DNA from: CAYPNP01 sp964412195
Lineage (GTDB): Bacteria; Acidobacteriota; JAAYUB01
Direction of reading: 5' to 3'
NCBI GenBank assembly: GCA_964412195.1
Contig: CAYPNP010000040.1
Location: 1-28,474 of the forward strand
Length of the DNA stretch: 28,474 nucleotides
The translations under genes and the position numbers were made by a program. Within the stretch, counting starts at the first letter, position 1. Each line of letters opens with the position of its first letter. Of the stretch, positions 16,720 to 25,500 are shown piece after piece. Under the pieces are notes generated by a model. The model saw only the letters and a list, made by a program, of their open reading frames with translations, did not search any database and was not told the origin of the DNA.

Positions 16720-17208
16720 TCATCTCCTCTTGCTGCAGGCCAGCCTGAGCCGGGTCCACATCCCGCGCGCGAGGGAGCGCAGGGCCGTCCCGGCTTGTAC
16801 CGGCCAGCCGCTGTGCCTCCCCCCGTCGATGGCGATCACAGTTCCGAGGACGTCGCCGGGGGCGAACCGGGGATCCCAGAGGGCGGCGCGGTCCGCCTGG
16901 GACCGCCAGGAACGGAATCGGGAGGCCAGCGGCGGGCCCCAGATCAGCCGGTGCAAGCGCAGCCCGGCCGCCTGCCGCACCAGCACCACGTCGCCCATCC
17001 GGGGTGGACGTCGAGTCGGATCGGCCAAAAGCACCACATCTCCGTCGGAAAAAGCCGGTTCCATGCAGCGGCCGGTGATCTTCAGACGAACGTGAGGAAA
17101 CGCGGTCAGGCAGTTCCGCAGCAGAGCCTCGGACCACTGCCGGCCCGCCTCCAGCGTGCGGATTTCACCCGGGGGAATGCCTGGATTTGGCTGCAATATG
17201 TCTGTCAT
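16720..17208 (-). CDS. S24/S26 signal-peptidase-like protein with Cys at the nucleophile position
   Basis: 162 aa. The core matches the S24/S26 fold: KITGRCMEP (the family motif is G-x-S-M-x-P), SDGDVVLLADP, GDVVLVR, LRLHRLI and a late GDVLGTVIAID strand. The residue at the nucleophile position is C48 (codon TGC, 17067-17065) instead of Ser. The partner residue is H86, as in the Ser-His (archaeal/ER, S26B) branch rather than the Ser-Lys bacterial type. No membrane helix is evident, so it may act in the cytosol, perhaps on a leader peptide, or may have lost proteolysis. The start at 17208 is supported by a good promoter starting near 17240, which excludes the longer in-frame ATG at 17346. First gene of the RiPP locus. 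Confidence 0.75.
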   Translation of the reverse strand: MTDILQPNPGIPPGEIRTLEAGRQWSEALLRNCLTAFPHVRLKITGRCMEPAFSDGDVVLLADPTRRPPRMGDVVLVRQAAGLRLHRLIWGPPLASRFRSWRSQADRAALWDPRFAPGDVLGTVIAIDGGRHSGWPVQAGTALRSLARGMWTRLRLACSKRR

Positions 17209-17246
17209 GTGGCGTACCGCATCTCCGTGCTTTCCTCGCCATCCCC

Positions 17247-17275
17247 ATTTTACACAACAGGGACTGTCCGGACAA
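17247..17275 (-). promoter_or_regulatory. Sigma70-type promoter of the RiPP locus
   Basis: The minus strand carries TTGTCC (17275-17270, 4 of 6), an exact 17-nt spacer, and TAAAAT (17252-17247, 5 of 6). Transcription is expected near 17240, about 32 nt before the S24/S26-like start. Confidence 0.55.
17265..17274. promoter_or_regulatory. Perfect palindrome over the -35 box, candidate operator
   Basis: TGTCCGGACA is a perfect 10-bp palindrome covering most of the -35 hexamer of the RiPP-locus promoter, a position where a dimeric regulator would block RNA polymerase. No regulator gene is visible nearby. Confidence 0.35.
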
Positions 17276-17365
17276 CTGCCGGGAAGGACCACCCGGACAT
17301 CGGCGGCCTGTTCCGTTGCGTGGTGGAGTTCGGGCAAATCAAACATTCCGCCTTGGAAAATAGAT

Positions 17366-17400
17366 TATTGGAGCCCCGGCAGGGTGCCGATGCTCCAATA
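17366..17400 (-). terminator. Nested hairpin, likely terminator of the exported-protein gene
   Basis: TATTGGAGC (17366-17374) pairs perfectly with GCTCCAATA (17392-17400). Inside it CGGCA (17377-17381) pairs with TGCCG (17385-17389) around GGG, with a CC/AT internal mismatch. It lies 44 nt past the stop at 17444 and is followed on the minus strand by ATCTATTTT, a modest U-tract. It separates the upstream operon from the RiPP promoter. Confidence 0.55.
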
Positions 17401-17443
17401 CTGAAAAAGGGATACCCCTGAAAAGCGTTTCGTAGGAACCGAT

Positions 17444-18430
17444 TTACCGCCCCAGGAAGTTCAGCGTGCCGGTGATCTTCAGGCTGGTGCCGACCTTCTC
17501 GCTGCAGCGCATGTAGCCGGCGAACTGGAGGCCCGTCAGCTTCAGGTAGATGTCCTCGCAGCCGAACTCCAGTTTCTTCTGCTCCTGCTGCTTCTGGTAG
17601 GCGGGGTCCGCCATCTTCTGATATTCCGCCATCATCTGCTTCTGCAGCACTTCGATGCGGGCGTTGAGCTTCTCCATCTCCGCCGGCGTGATCTTGGGAT
17701 CCTGGAACCGCCTGGCGATCTGCTCCATCTCGGCCTGGGCGCCGCCGGTCATGTCGGCTTCGTCGATGTCGAAGTGGTAGTTTTCACTGCTGTAGGGATC
17801 GAAGTACAGCGTCGCCGTCCGCTTCTCGAAGGGGGTGGTCTCCGCGCCCTTGAAGAAGTCCAGCTGGTACTTCATGCGGCCCCCGCTGCCGGAATTGCAC
17901 CGCGTGTCCTCCAGGAGCCGGGCGATGATCCGCCAGCCGTTGCTGACGTTCATGTGCCACTCGTAGCGGCCGGTGACGACGATGGCGTTGTCGATCGCCG
18001 AGTGGAAGGCGCTGACCGGCGCGAAGGCGTGCAGGTCGGCAGCCTCCGGCCCGATGTCGGCGGGCACTTTCACCGTGGCCCGGTACTCGGTGGGGGTGAC
18101 GTTCTCGGTCAGGATCTCCAGGCGGTCGGAGCGCAGCAGGAACTTGGTCCCCGGCTTGAACTTGCCCTTGATCACGATCTGCACCGTTTCGCCCGGCACG
18201 GCGCAGGTCGAGCCCGACCCCGGCGCCGCCAAGGCGATCTCGGGCGTGGGGTACTGGGAGCCGAGCGCCGCCCGGGTGGTGATGCCCAGGCGCTTCTGCT
18301 CGGCCTGGGCCGCGACGTAGATGGCCTGGCGCTGCTGGTCGAACTTCTCGAGGGATGCGCGGACGACCCCCAGCACCGCCAGCGCCAGGGCGGCGGCCAG
18401 GGAGATCTTGCGTGCCACTTTGCCGGTCAT
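17444..18430 (-). CDS. Exported protein of unknown function
   Basis: 328 aa; I do not recognise a family. It begins with a basic start and a hydrophobic segment (KISLAAALALAVLGVVRA, about residues 8-26), so it is exported or anchored. Residues about 70-150 look beta-rich, with a GETVQIVIKGKFKPG strand pattern suggesting an Ig-like fold. A charged helical stretch at about 240-290 (EMEQIARRF through MAEYQKMADPAYQKQQEQ) may form a coiled coil. Two C-terminal cysteines (FGCED, MRCSE) could form a disulfide. AAGGAGG lies 7-8 nt before the ATG. It overlaps the O-antigen-ligase-like gene by 4 nt (ATGA), so it probably works with that envelope protein. Confidence 0.75.
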   Translation of the reverse strand: MTGKVARKISLAAALALAVLGVVRASLEKFDQQRQAIYVAAQAEQKRLGITTRAALGSQYPTPEIALAAPGSGSTCAVPGETVQIVIKGKFKPGTKFLLRSDRLEILTENVTPTEYRATVKVPADIGPEAADLHAFAPVSAFHSAIDNAIVVTGRYEWHMNVSNGWRIIARLLEDTRCNSGSGGRMKYQLDFFKGAETTPFEKRTATLYFDPYSSENYHFDIDEADMTGGAQAEMEQIARRFQDPKITPAEMEKLNARIEVLQKQMMAEYQKMADPAYQKQQEQKKLEFGCEDIYLKLTGLQFAGYMRCSEKVGTSLKITGTLNFLGR

Positions 18431-19755
18431 ACGGAACCTCCTTGTGAAATCCGGCGGGCCGCCTCGGCCGGACGCGCGTCCGGGCCGGGCGCCGCCAGGA
18501 TGGTGTTGGACGAATGGACGACGGCCAGGAAGAGCCAGAAAAGAAGCGCCTCGGCGGGCCGGTGCAGCGGGAAGTCCACCAGCGCCAGGGCCAGCAGCGC
18601 GACGGCCCCGGCGGCTGATCCCTCGGCGGTGGGATCGGCGTCCGCCCGCTTCGCGAAGCAGAACCGGCCGAGCACCACGGCGGGGACCGCGAGCAGCAGG
18701 AGCAGGCCGGGGACGCCATAGTCCACCAGGGTTTCGAGATAGTCGTTGTGGGAGTGCCGCTGGAAGCCGGCGTACCGGGCCTCGTCGCCTGCGACGGCGA
18801 GCCGGGCGGTCTCCCAGGCCGGGTAATTCAGCTGGAAGGACCCCGGGCCCCCGCCCACCAGGGGGGATTCGAAGGCGTGGGGCAGCGAAACCCGCCAGAT
18901 GAAGAACCGGCCCGCCAGCGTGTCCGCCAGGGGGCGCGCCGTGGAGACGCCGACGAGGACCAGGCCGAACAGGATCGGCAGGACCGCCAGGTGCCGCTTC
19001 TTGAGCGAGCGGAACAGCGCCCAGGCCGCCACCCCCAGCGCCGCCAGGGCTGGCGCCCGGGAGCCCGTCGCCAGGATCCCGACGGCCAGCAGCAGCCCGC
19101 CCGCCGACAGGACGGCGATGCGCCGCCGCCGGTCCGGCAGGAGCCGGCCGGCCGCCCAGGCAGCGGGCGCCGCCGCCGTGAGGAAAGCGGCGACGAAGTT
19201 GGGATTGCCCAGGGTCGAGAACACCCGCATGCGGGGGGAGCCGGCCGCCGGGGTTGCCCAGCCGAAGAGGCGGAAGGGGTCCGCCCCGGCGTATTGCAGG
19301 ACCGCGACCAGGGCCACGACCGCGCCCGCCGCGGCCACGGCCCCCAGGACGGCGGCGGGCGGGGGCTTCAGGCCGGCCTGGAGGACGAACGCGCCGGCGG
19401 GCAGCAGGGCCAGCAGGAGGACCTCGGCGGACACGTGGGGCGCCAGGATCGCGGAGACCGACACCAGTCCGATCCAGCCGAGCACCAGGCCGTAGAGGAG
19501 GGAATCCAGCGCGGCCAGGAGGGGGATACGGCCCGCCGCCGCCGCCAGCAGGCCGGCAGCCACCCAGGCGGCCAGGAGCACCAGCTTGGGGGTGGAGAAG
19601 GGCGCCGCCAGCCCGGGCCAGCACGCCAGCGGCACGGCGGCCGCCACGGCCACGGCGGCTCCCCGCAGGGCGAGCAGAACAGGCGGGGAGACCGGCCTCC
19701 GGGACGCCCCGGCGGCCGACTCGATTCTCCCCGTTCCGACCTCGTCGTGTCGCAT
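18427..19755 (-). CDS. O-antigen ligase/polymerase-like membrane protein (Wzy_C family)
   Basis: 442 aa with about 10-12 transmembrane segments. The family signature is in the large periplasmic loop and after it: RFFIWRVSLPHAFESPLVGGGPGSFQLNYP, then HSHNDYLETLVDYGVPGLLLLL. FSTLGNPNFVAAFL and ATGSRAPALAAL are also typical. Members are WaaL-like ligases joining O-antigen to lipid A-core, Wzy polymerases, or PglL-type protein glycosyltransferases; sequence alone does not decide. No other O-antigen gene is nearby. The end overlaps the exported-protein gene by 4 nt. The 127-nt upstream gap shows no clear promoter. Confidence 0.85.
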   Translation of the reverse strand: MRHDEVGTGRIESAAGASRRPVSPPVLLALRGAAVAVAAAVPLACWPGLAAPFSTPKLVLLAAWVAAGLLAAAAGRIPLLAALDSLLYGLVLGWIGLVSVSAILAPHVSAEVLLLALLPAGAFVLQAGLKPPPAAVLGAVAAAGAVVALVAVLQYAGADPFRLFGWATPAAGSPRMRVFSTLGNPNFVAAFLTAAAPAAWAAGRLLPDRRRRIAVLSAGGLLLAVGILATGSRAPALAALGVAAWALFRSLKKRHLAVLPILFGLVLVGVSTARPLADTLAGRFFIWRVSLPHAFESPLVGGGPGSFQLNYPAWETARLAVAGDEARYAGFQRHSHNDYLETLVDYGVPGLLLLLAVPAVVLGRFCFAKRADADPTAEGSAAGAVALLALALVDFPLHRPAEALLFWLFLAVVHSSNTILAAPGPDARPAEAARRISQGGSV

Positions 19756-19882
19756 CGCCCTAGGATAGCGAAAGTGCGGGCCGGATCGCCAGCAAAATCA
19801 TGTGTGGATCCCGGGATGATCCCCACCCCGAGCGGCTCCGGATCTCCTTTCCGGCCCAGCCGTTTTCATCGGCCCGCCGGTC

Positions 19883-20989
19883 TCACTGATCGGCCGCCCG
19901 GCGGGCCTCGCCAGCCTGGACCTCGTTGATCGGCGCGTAAACGGCGCGGGTCTGGAAGATCTGGTCCGTATACGCCTTGTACCCGGGCGTCCCCTCGTAG
20001 TGCAGCTGGGGCTGTCCGGGAGTGGGCAGCGGATCGTAGATGAAGACCTTCCCCTGGGCGTCCTTGCCGGCGACGATCCAGTGGTCGGAGCCGTCGGCGA
20101 GCTGCAGGGCGATCGGCCAGCTCTGGCCGGGCTTGAAGATCGTGTGCGGGTCTCCCGTGCGGGCCGGCGGGCGCATCCCTGCTTCCTGGTACAGGCTGAG
20201 CAGGTCGGCGTCCAGGATGCCCAGCCGCCCGCCACCCTTCGTGTCCGGCGTGGCGTAGGCCTGCTGGAGTGCGTCGGCCAGCTTCCCCAGGTCGCCGAAC
20301 GTGGCCGTCCCGGCGCGGATCCGCTTCTCGACTTCGTTCAGGCCGGCCGCCTCCGCTTCCGTCAAGGCGCCCCGGACGCTCGACAGGAGGTCCAGCAGGC
20401 CCTTCTGCCCGTTGGCCATGATGGCGGAAGCGATCGCCGCCGCGGCGCCGCAGCGGTCGGCGTCGGAGCCGGTCCGGCCGCTCTGGTCGTACTGGGTGAG
20501 CCGGTTGACCACCGCTCCCCGGTCGAGCTTCCCCTTGCTGAAGATGGACTCCTTGTCCGCGGCGATGGGCTGTTCGCCGTAGGGTGTGCCCAGTGGGGAA
20601 GTCGTCGTGGCGGTCGGGGACGCCGCGAGCTTCGTCTTCATCAGGGAGCCCTCCAGCGCGTGGTCCCCCCTTGCGGTGGCCCCGGTCGTGACCGGAGCCG
20701 CGGTCGGGATACTGGCCTGATACACGGCGATCTGCAACCGGGCCATTTCCCGGTTGAGGGCGTCCACCGTGGCCTGATCGACGGCGCCGGTGGGCACCAG
20801 GCCGTGGCTCCCTTGAAAAGCCCGCAACAGATCCGAAGTCCGGATGTCGAACGACCCATCCTCGAGCAGGACGTTTTTGCCGGCCAGCTCGTTCAGGGCC
20901 CGCTGCACGCCCTGGATGGTGGGGTTCGAGACGCTGCAGGCATCGACGTCGGGAGTCAGTATGCTGAATCCAACAGGTGGTATCGACAT
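19883..20989 (-). CDS. Peptidoglycan-binding protein with candidate Cys-His-Asp peptidase domain (paralog 1)
   Basis: 368 aa. Residues about 23-80 match the PG_binding_1 fold (GVQRALNELAG, EDGSFDIRTSDLLRAFQ, GLVPTGAVDQATVDALN). A Thr/Ala-rich linker at about 90-140 leads to a C-terminal domain where C180 (DADRCGAAAAIASAI), H303 (SDHWIVAGKD) and D319 (VFIYDPLP) stand in the Cys-His-Asp order of papain/C39-like peptidases. The enzymatic role is inferred. No signal peptide is seen, so export, if it happens, needs another route such as a contractile or type VI-like machine. GGAGGGGAG precedes the ATG. It is a tandem paralog of the gene at 21183-22295, roughly 65% identical by eye. What it cleaves is unknown. 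Confidence 0.7.
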   Translation of the reverse strand: MSIPPVGFSILTPDVDACSVSNPTIQGVQRALNELAGKNVLLEDGSFDIRTSDLLRAFQGSHGLVPTGAVDQATVDALNREMARLQIAVYQASIPTAAPVTTGATARGDHALEGSLMKTKLAASPTATTTSPLGTPYGEQPIAADKESIFSKGKLDRGAVVNRLTQYDQSGRTGSDADRCGAAAAIASAIMANGQKGLLDLLSSVRGALTEAEAAGLNEVEKRIRAGTATFGDLGKLADALQQAYATPDTKGGGRLGILDADLLSLYQEAGMRPPARTGDPHTIFKPGQSWPIALQLADGSDHWIVAGKDAQGKVFIYDPLPTPGQPQLHYEGTPGYKAYTDQIFQTRAVYAPINEVQAGEARRAADQ

Positions 20990-21110
20990 GTCTCCCCTCC
21001 TGACAAATCAGGCAATCGTTGCCGGTATGAGATGGGTGATGTTGTGAAAAGGATTTGTCGCGATTGAAATCGTCAATACGGCACGGCCTTCAGCCGGCAA
21101 TCCGGCCCTG

Positions 21111-21177
21111 GTCGCCCCATCGCCGTTTCGCCGTTTCGCTGTTGCGTCCCCCCGCGTCGGAGGCCGCGCAGGGAACG
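21111..21177. repeat. Spacer repeat copy 1
   Basis: A 67-nt block beginning gtcgccccatcgccgtttcg is about 82% identical to the block at 22449-22514. It lies just past the stop of paralog 2 and upstream of paralog 1. It contains short internal repeats of cgccgttt type. Confidence 0.75.
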
Positions 21178-21182
21178 AATGT

Positions 21183-22295
21183 TCACCCTCCCTGCTGCTC
21201 GTACTGCTGGCGGGACCGCTCGGCCGCCTCTTCGGTGATCGGGGCGAACCCAGAGCCCGTCTGCTGGATCTGCTGCAGGTACGACTGGAAACCGGGCGTT
21301 CCCTCGTAGTGCAGCTGGGAATGCCCCGGCGTCGGCAGGGGATCGTAAATGTACACGCGCCCCTGCGGGTCGCGGCCGGTGACCACCCAGTGCTGCGAGC
21401 CGTCGGCCAGCTGCAGGCCGATCGGCCAGCTCTGTCCCGGCTGGAAGACGGTGTGGGGATCGCCCGTCCCGGACGGCGGCCGCATCCCGGCGTCCCGGTA
21501 CAGGCTGAGCATGTCGCCGGCCAGGATGCCCGGCCGCCCGCCGGCGTTCGGATCCGGCAGGGCATACCCCTGTTGGAGGATGTCCGCCAGGCGGCCGAGG
21601 TCGCCGAAGGTGGCGGTGCCCCCGCGGATCCGCTGCTCGATCTCGCCCAGGCCGGCGACGGCCTCGGCCGGCACGTTGCGCCGCGCACTGGCCGCCAGGT
21701 CCAGCAGGCCCTGCTGCCCGTTGGCCATGATGGCCGAGGCGACGGCGGCGGTGGCGCCGCAGCGGTCTGCGTCTGAGGTCGTCTGGCTGCTCTGGTCGTA
21801 CTGGGTCAGGCGGCTGACCACGTCGTACCGGTCGATCGCGCCGCCGGTGAAGATGGGCTCGTTGTCCCCCACCGGCGGGCGGTCCCCGTAGGCCGAGCCG
21901 AGCGGAGAGGTGGGAGGCGGCGCCGGCGGCGGGGCGAGGCTCGCCCGCAGAAGGGCGCCCTGCAGGGCGTGGTCCCCCCGCATGGCAGCGCCGGAGGCGG
22001 TCGGCGCCGCGCCGGACGCGCCGGCCGGTCCGGCAGCCGGACGCTGGCTGGCGACCTCCCGGTTGAGGGCGTCGACCGTGGCCTGATCGATGGTGCCCGT
22101 GGCGGGCAGTCCGTGGAATTCCTGGAACGTGCGTAGCATATCCGACGTCCGGGAGTCGAAGGATCCGTCCTCGGCCAGGAGGCTCTGTCCGGCCAGCTGG
22201 TTCAGGGCCTGCTGCACTCCCTGGACGGTCGGGTTCGAGGTGCAGGCGTCTGACTCGGGAGTGAGGACGCCGTATCCAACCGGTGGAATCGACAT
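21183..22295 (-). CDS. Peptidoglycan-binding protein with candidate Cys-His-Asp peptidase domain (paralog 2)
   Basis: 370 aa with the same layout as its neighbour: PG_binding_1-like repeat at about 22-80, a Pro/Ala-rich linker at about 82-140, and a C-terminal domain with C179 (DADRCGATAAVASAI), H302 (QHWVVTGRD) and D318 (YIYDPLPTPG). The first seven residues (MSIPPVG) are identical to those of paralog 1, supporting the start at 22295 over an in-frame ATG at 22400; GGAGGGGAG lies just upstream. The linker is the most diverged part, while the putative catalytic residues are conserved in both copies, implying that function is maintained. No signal peptide. Partner, target and export route are unknown. 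Confidence 0.7.
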   Translation of the reverse strand: MSIPPVGYGVLTPESDACTSNPTVQGVQQALNQLAGQSLLAEDGSFDSRTSDMLRTFQEFHGLPATGTIDQATVDALNREVASQRPAAGPAGASGAAPTASGAAMRGDHALQGALLRASLAPPPAPPPTSPLGSAYGDRPPVGDNEPIFTGGAIDRYDVVSRLTQYDQSSQTTSDADRCGATAAVASAIMANGQQGLLDLAASARRNVPAEAVAGLGEIEQRIRGGTATFGDLGRLADILQQGYALPDPNAGGRPGILAGDMLSLYRDAGMRPPSGTGDPHTVFQPGQSWPIGLQLADGSQHWVVTGRDPQGRVYIYDPLPTPGHSQLHYEGTPGFQSYLQQIQQTGSGFAPITEEAAERSRQQYEQQGG

Positions 22296-22400
22296 TTCTC
22301 CCCTCCTGAAAGCCTTTTTAATACTTATCGGCACAGGAGCAGAAGTGTTGCGAGAAAGAGTGGGGGCGGGGCAAAGCGAGTTCTCGGCGAGGGTTTGCAT

Positions 22401-22514
22401 CGTCCCGCGTCGGGGCGACGCGGTGTACGCGGGGCAGCGCGGGCTGCGGTCGCCCCACCGCCGTTTCGCCGGTTCGCCGCTTCGTCCTCCCGCGCTGGGG
22501 CGGCGCGGGGTACG
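22401..22514. repeat. Spacer repeat copy 2 plus partial copy
   Basis: 22449-22514 is the second copy of the block at 21111-21177. A further partial copy of its right half lies at 22401-22429 (cgtcccgcgtcggggcgacg-like, matching 22483-22514). It sits between the fusion-protein stop (22519) and paralog 2. The remainder of this 223-nt gap holds no gene I can support. Confidence 0.7.
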
Positions 22515-22518
22515 TGTG

Positions 22519-25500
22519 TCAGCCGATCCGCATGGCGTTTTCGCGCAGCACCCGGCGGAGCGTTTCCAGCAGGAAGGCGGCGTCGTCCTCGTGGAAAGGC
22601 AGGGGCGGCTTGATCTTGATCACGTTGTGGTCCGGCCCGTCGGTGCTCATCAGGACGCTCAGGTCCCGCATCCGGTTGGCCAGGTAGGCCGCGTGGGCCG
22701 GCGCGGGCGTCCGGCGCGCGGGGTCCGTCACCAGCTCGAAGCCCAGGAAGAGGCCGTGGCCGCGGACGTCGCCGACGACCGGGAACTCCCGTTGCAGCTC
22801 CCGTAACCCGGCCAGCAAATGCCTCCCCACCCTCAGCGCGTGGGCCTGCAGGTTTTCCTCCCGGATGACCCGCAGCACCTCCCGGCCGACTGCGCAGGAG
22901 ACGGGGTTGCCGCCGAAGGTGTTGAAGTACTCCATGCCGGTGGCGAAGGCCTCGGCCACCGCCGGGGTGGTGATGACGGCGCCCAGCGGGTGGCCGTTGC
23001 CGATGGGCTTGCCCAGCGTGAGGATGTCGGGCACGGCCCCGGGTCCCTGCAGCTCGAACGCCCAGAATGCCTCGCCCACCCGGCCGAAGCCGACCTGGAC
23101 CTCATCGACGATGCACAGCCCGCCGGCTTCCCGGACGTGGCGGAAGGCCCGGGCCAGGTAGCCGGCCGGCAGCACGATCTGCCCGCCGCAGCTCAGGATG
23201 CCCTCGCAGATGAATCCGGCGACGCCCCGGCCGGCCTGCCGGATGCGCGCCACCGCATCTCCGACGAGATCGGCGTACTTCTCGCCGGCCGCCGGGTCGT
23301 CCTCGCGGGAGGGGCCGCGGTAGAGGTCCGGCATGGCGGCCACCTGGACGTGGTCCGGCGCGCCCTGGCCGCCGGGGCCGGCGAACTTGTAGGAGCTGAT
23401 CTCGATGCAGCCGGTGGTGTTGCCGTGGTAGCCGGTTTCCACCACCACCATGTCCCGCGCCCCGGTGTATGTCCGGGCCAGGCGCAGGGCCAGCTCGTTG
23501 GCCTCGCTGCCGGAGTTGACGAAGTGGCACACCGACAGCTCCGGTGGCAGGGTCGCGCACAGCTCCTCGGCGAACCGGACGATCTCCTCGTGGAGGTAGC
23601 GGGTGTTGGTGTTGAGCACCGCCGCCTGACGCTGCGCGGCCCTCACCACCCGCGGGTGCTGGTGGCCGACGTGGGGTACGTTGTTGACCGTGTCCAGGTA
23701 CCGGCGCCCGTCCGCGTCGTACAGGTACTGCATGGAGCCGCGCACCACGTGCAGGGGGCGGCGGTAGGACACGCTCAGGCTGCGGCCGAGGTGCTCCCGG
23801 CGAAGGGCCAGGATCTCCTCGTCGCCCAGCCGCTCCGGGGGAGGCACCGTCAAGCCCAGCAGGGGCGCCGGGTCGGGGCAGAGGCCGGCCCAGACCTCGC
23901 GCTGCGACGGCCGGGCCACGCCGGGCACGGCGCCGCCCAGGCCCAGGTCGTCCAGCAGGACCTGGAAGTGGAGGTGCGGCGGCCAGTTGCCGTTGTCGGG
24001 CCGCGCGCCCAGCCGGCCGAGGCGCTGCCCCCGGCGGACCGCCTGGCCGGGCCGGAGCCCCGCGACGCTCTCCGGATCGAGGTGGCCGTAGAGCGTGAAG
24101 AAGGAAAAATTCTTTCCCGCCGGGTGCTCCAGGATCACCAGCCCGCCCCAGTCGCGGTCGCCGGTATGGCGCCCGACCCAGTGGACCCGCCCGCGGCGCA
24201 GGGCGTGCACCCGCGTGCCGGCGGGCAGGAAGAGGTCCAGCCCCAGGTGGACGGTCCGCCACGCGGGGCCTTCGTTCCCTTCCACCCGGAAGTCGTCGGA
24301 GGTGTAGACCGGCCGGGCCTCCAGGTAGCGGCCCAGTGCGCAATCGGCCCCGGCCTCAGCCAGCTGCCGCTCCACCCACTGCTGGAAGCGGGCCGCGTCC
24401 TGATAGTTTTCCGGCAGGCCCAGCGCGGTGCTGCCCACGCTGAGGTCCAGGACGTGGGCGTTGGAGAGATCCTCCCGGACCACCGGCGCCAGGTTATGGC
24501 CGCCCCGCGCCAGCCACTGCCGGAAGCGGGCGGCCTTGGGCGAGGGCTCGAAACCGCAGGCGTGGCGGAACGTGGCGTGGACCAGCTCCGGCGGCATCTC
24601 CGCCCAGCGCGGCAGCAGCTCCCGGGCCGGCCGGGCGCTGACCTGCAGGTAGGCGTTGTCCGGCGTTTCGCGGGCGTTCAGGGCGGCCACGACCACGGAG
24701 GTGGCCAGCCGGGCGCCGATCAGGGTGGAGAGGACCGCCAGCTCGGCCTCGCGCAGGGGGAAGACCGCGTGGAAGCCGCCCGCCACCGCGGCCGCGGCGG
24801 TCAGTGGATCCGGCTGGCCCATCATGGCGTAGGCGCAGGCCACCGCCAGCTCGTTCACCGTCTGCGTGTGGACCAGGTCGCCGAAGTCGATGACGCCCGC
24901 GACCGCCGGCTCGGCGGGGTCGCCGCCCACCAGGACGTTGTAGTCGTTGCAGTCGTCGTAGTTGACGCTCCGGTGCAGCTTGCGGATTTGCGGGGCCTGG
25001 GCGCGGAACCGTTCCAGGAAGATCCGGGCGGCGTCGGCGGCCCGGCGGTCCTCCACGAGGTGAATGTGTTCGGCGATCCACTCCACCTGGCTGGGATCCC
25101 ACTTGATGAAGCGGTGGGCCGCGGGGTGGTCGAAGCCGGCCAGGCCGCGGCACAGCAGCCCGGCGGCGCGGCCAAGTCCTGCCAGCAGCGCCGGGGTGTG
25201 GGGGCGGAAGTCCGTCCACAGGGTTCCATCCACCCAGGTCTGCAGGCGCACCACCGCATCCGGTCCCGCCTCGGGAACGGAACGCCAGAACCGGCCCTCG
25301 CGGTCGGCCACCGGGCGGGGCAGCCCCAGCGGCGTGCCCCGGCGCTCCAGGTGGCGCAGGGCGGCCACCTGCAGATCCACCGGCGCGGCGTCGCCGTGCG
25401 TGACCTTCAGGACGAAGCGACTGCCGTCAGCCGTCTGGAGCAGGTAGTTCCTGTCGATCTCGCCGGGCAGCTTGCGGCAGGCGGCGATGGCGAGCCCGTA

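Noticed and set aside
17209..17346. Longer start (17346) for the S24/S26-like protein
   Set aside because: The added residues match no family, and a good promoter at 17247-17275 lies inside them, so the mRNA would start downstream of that ATG.
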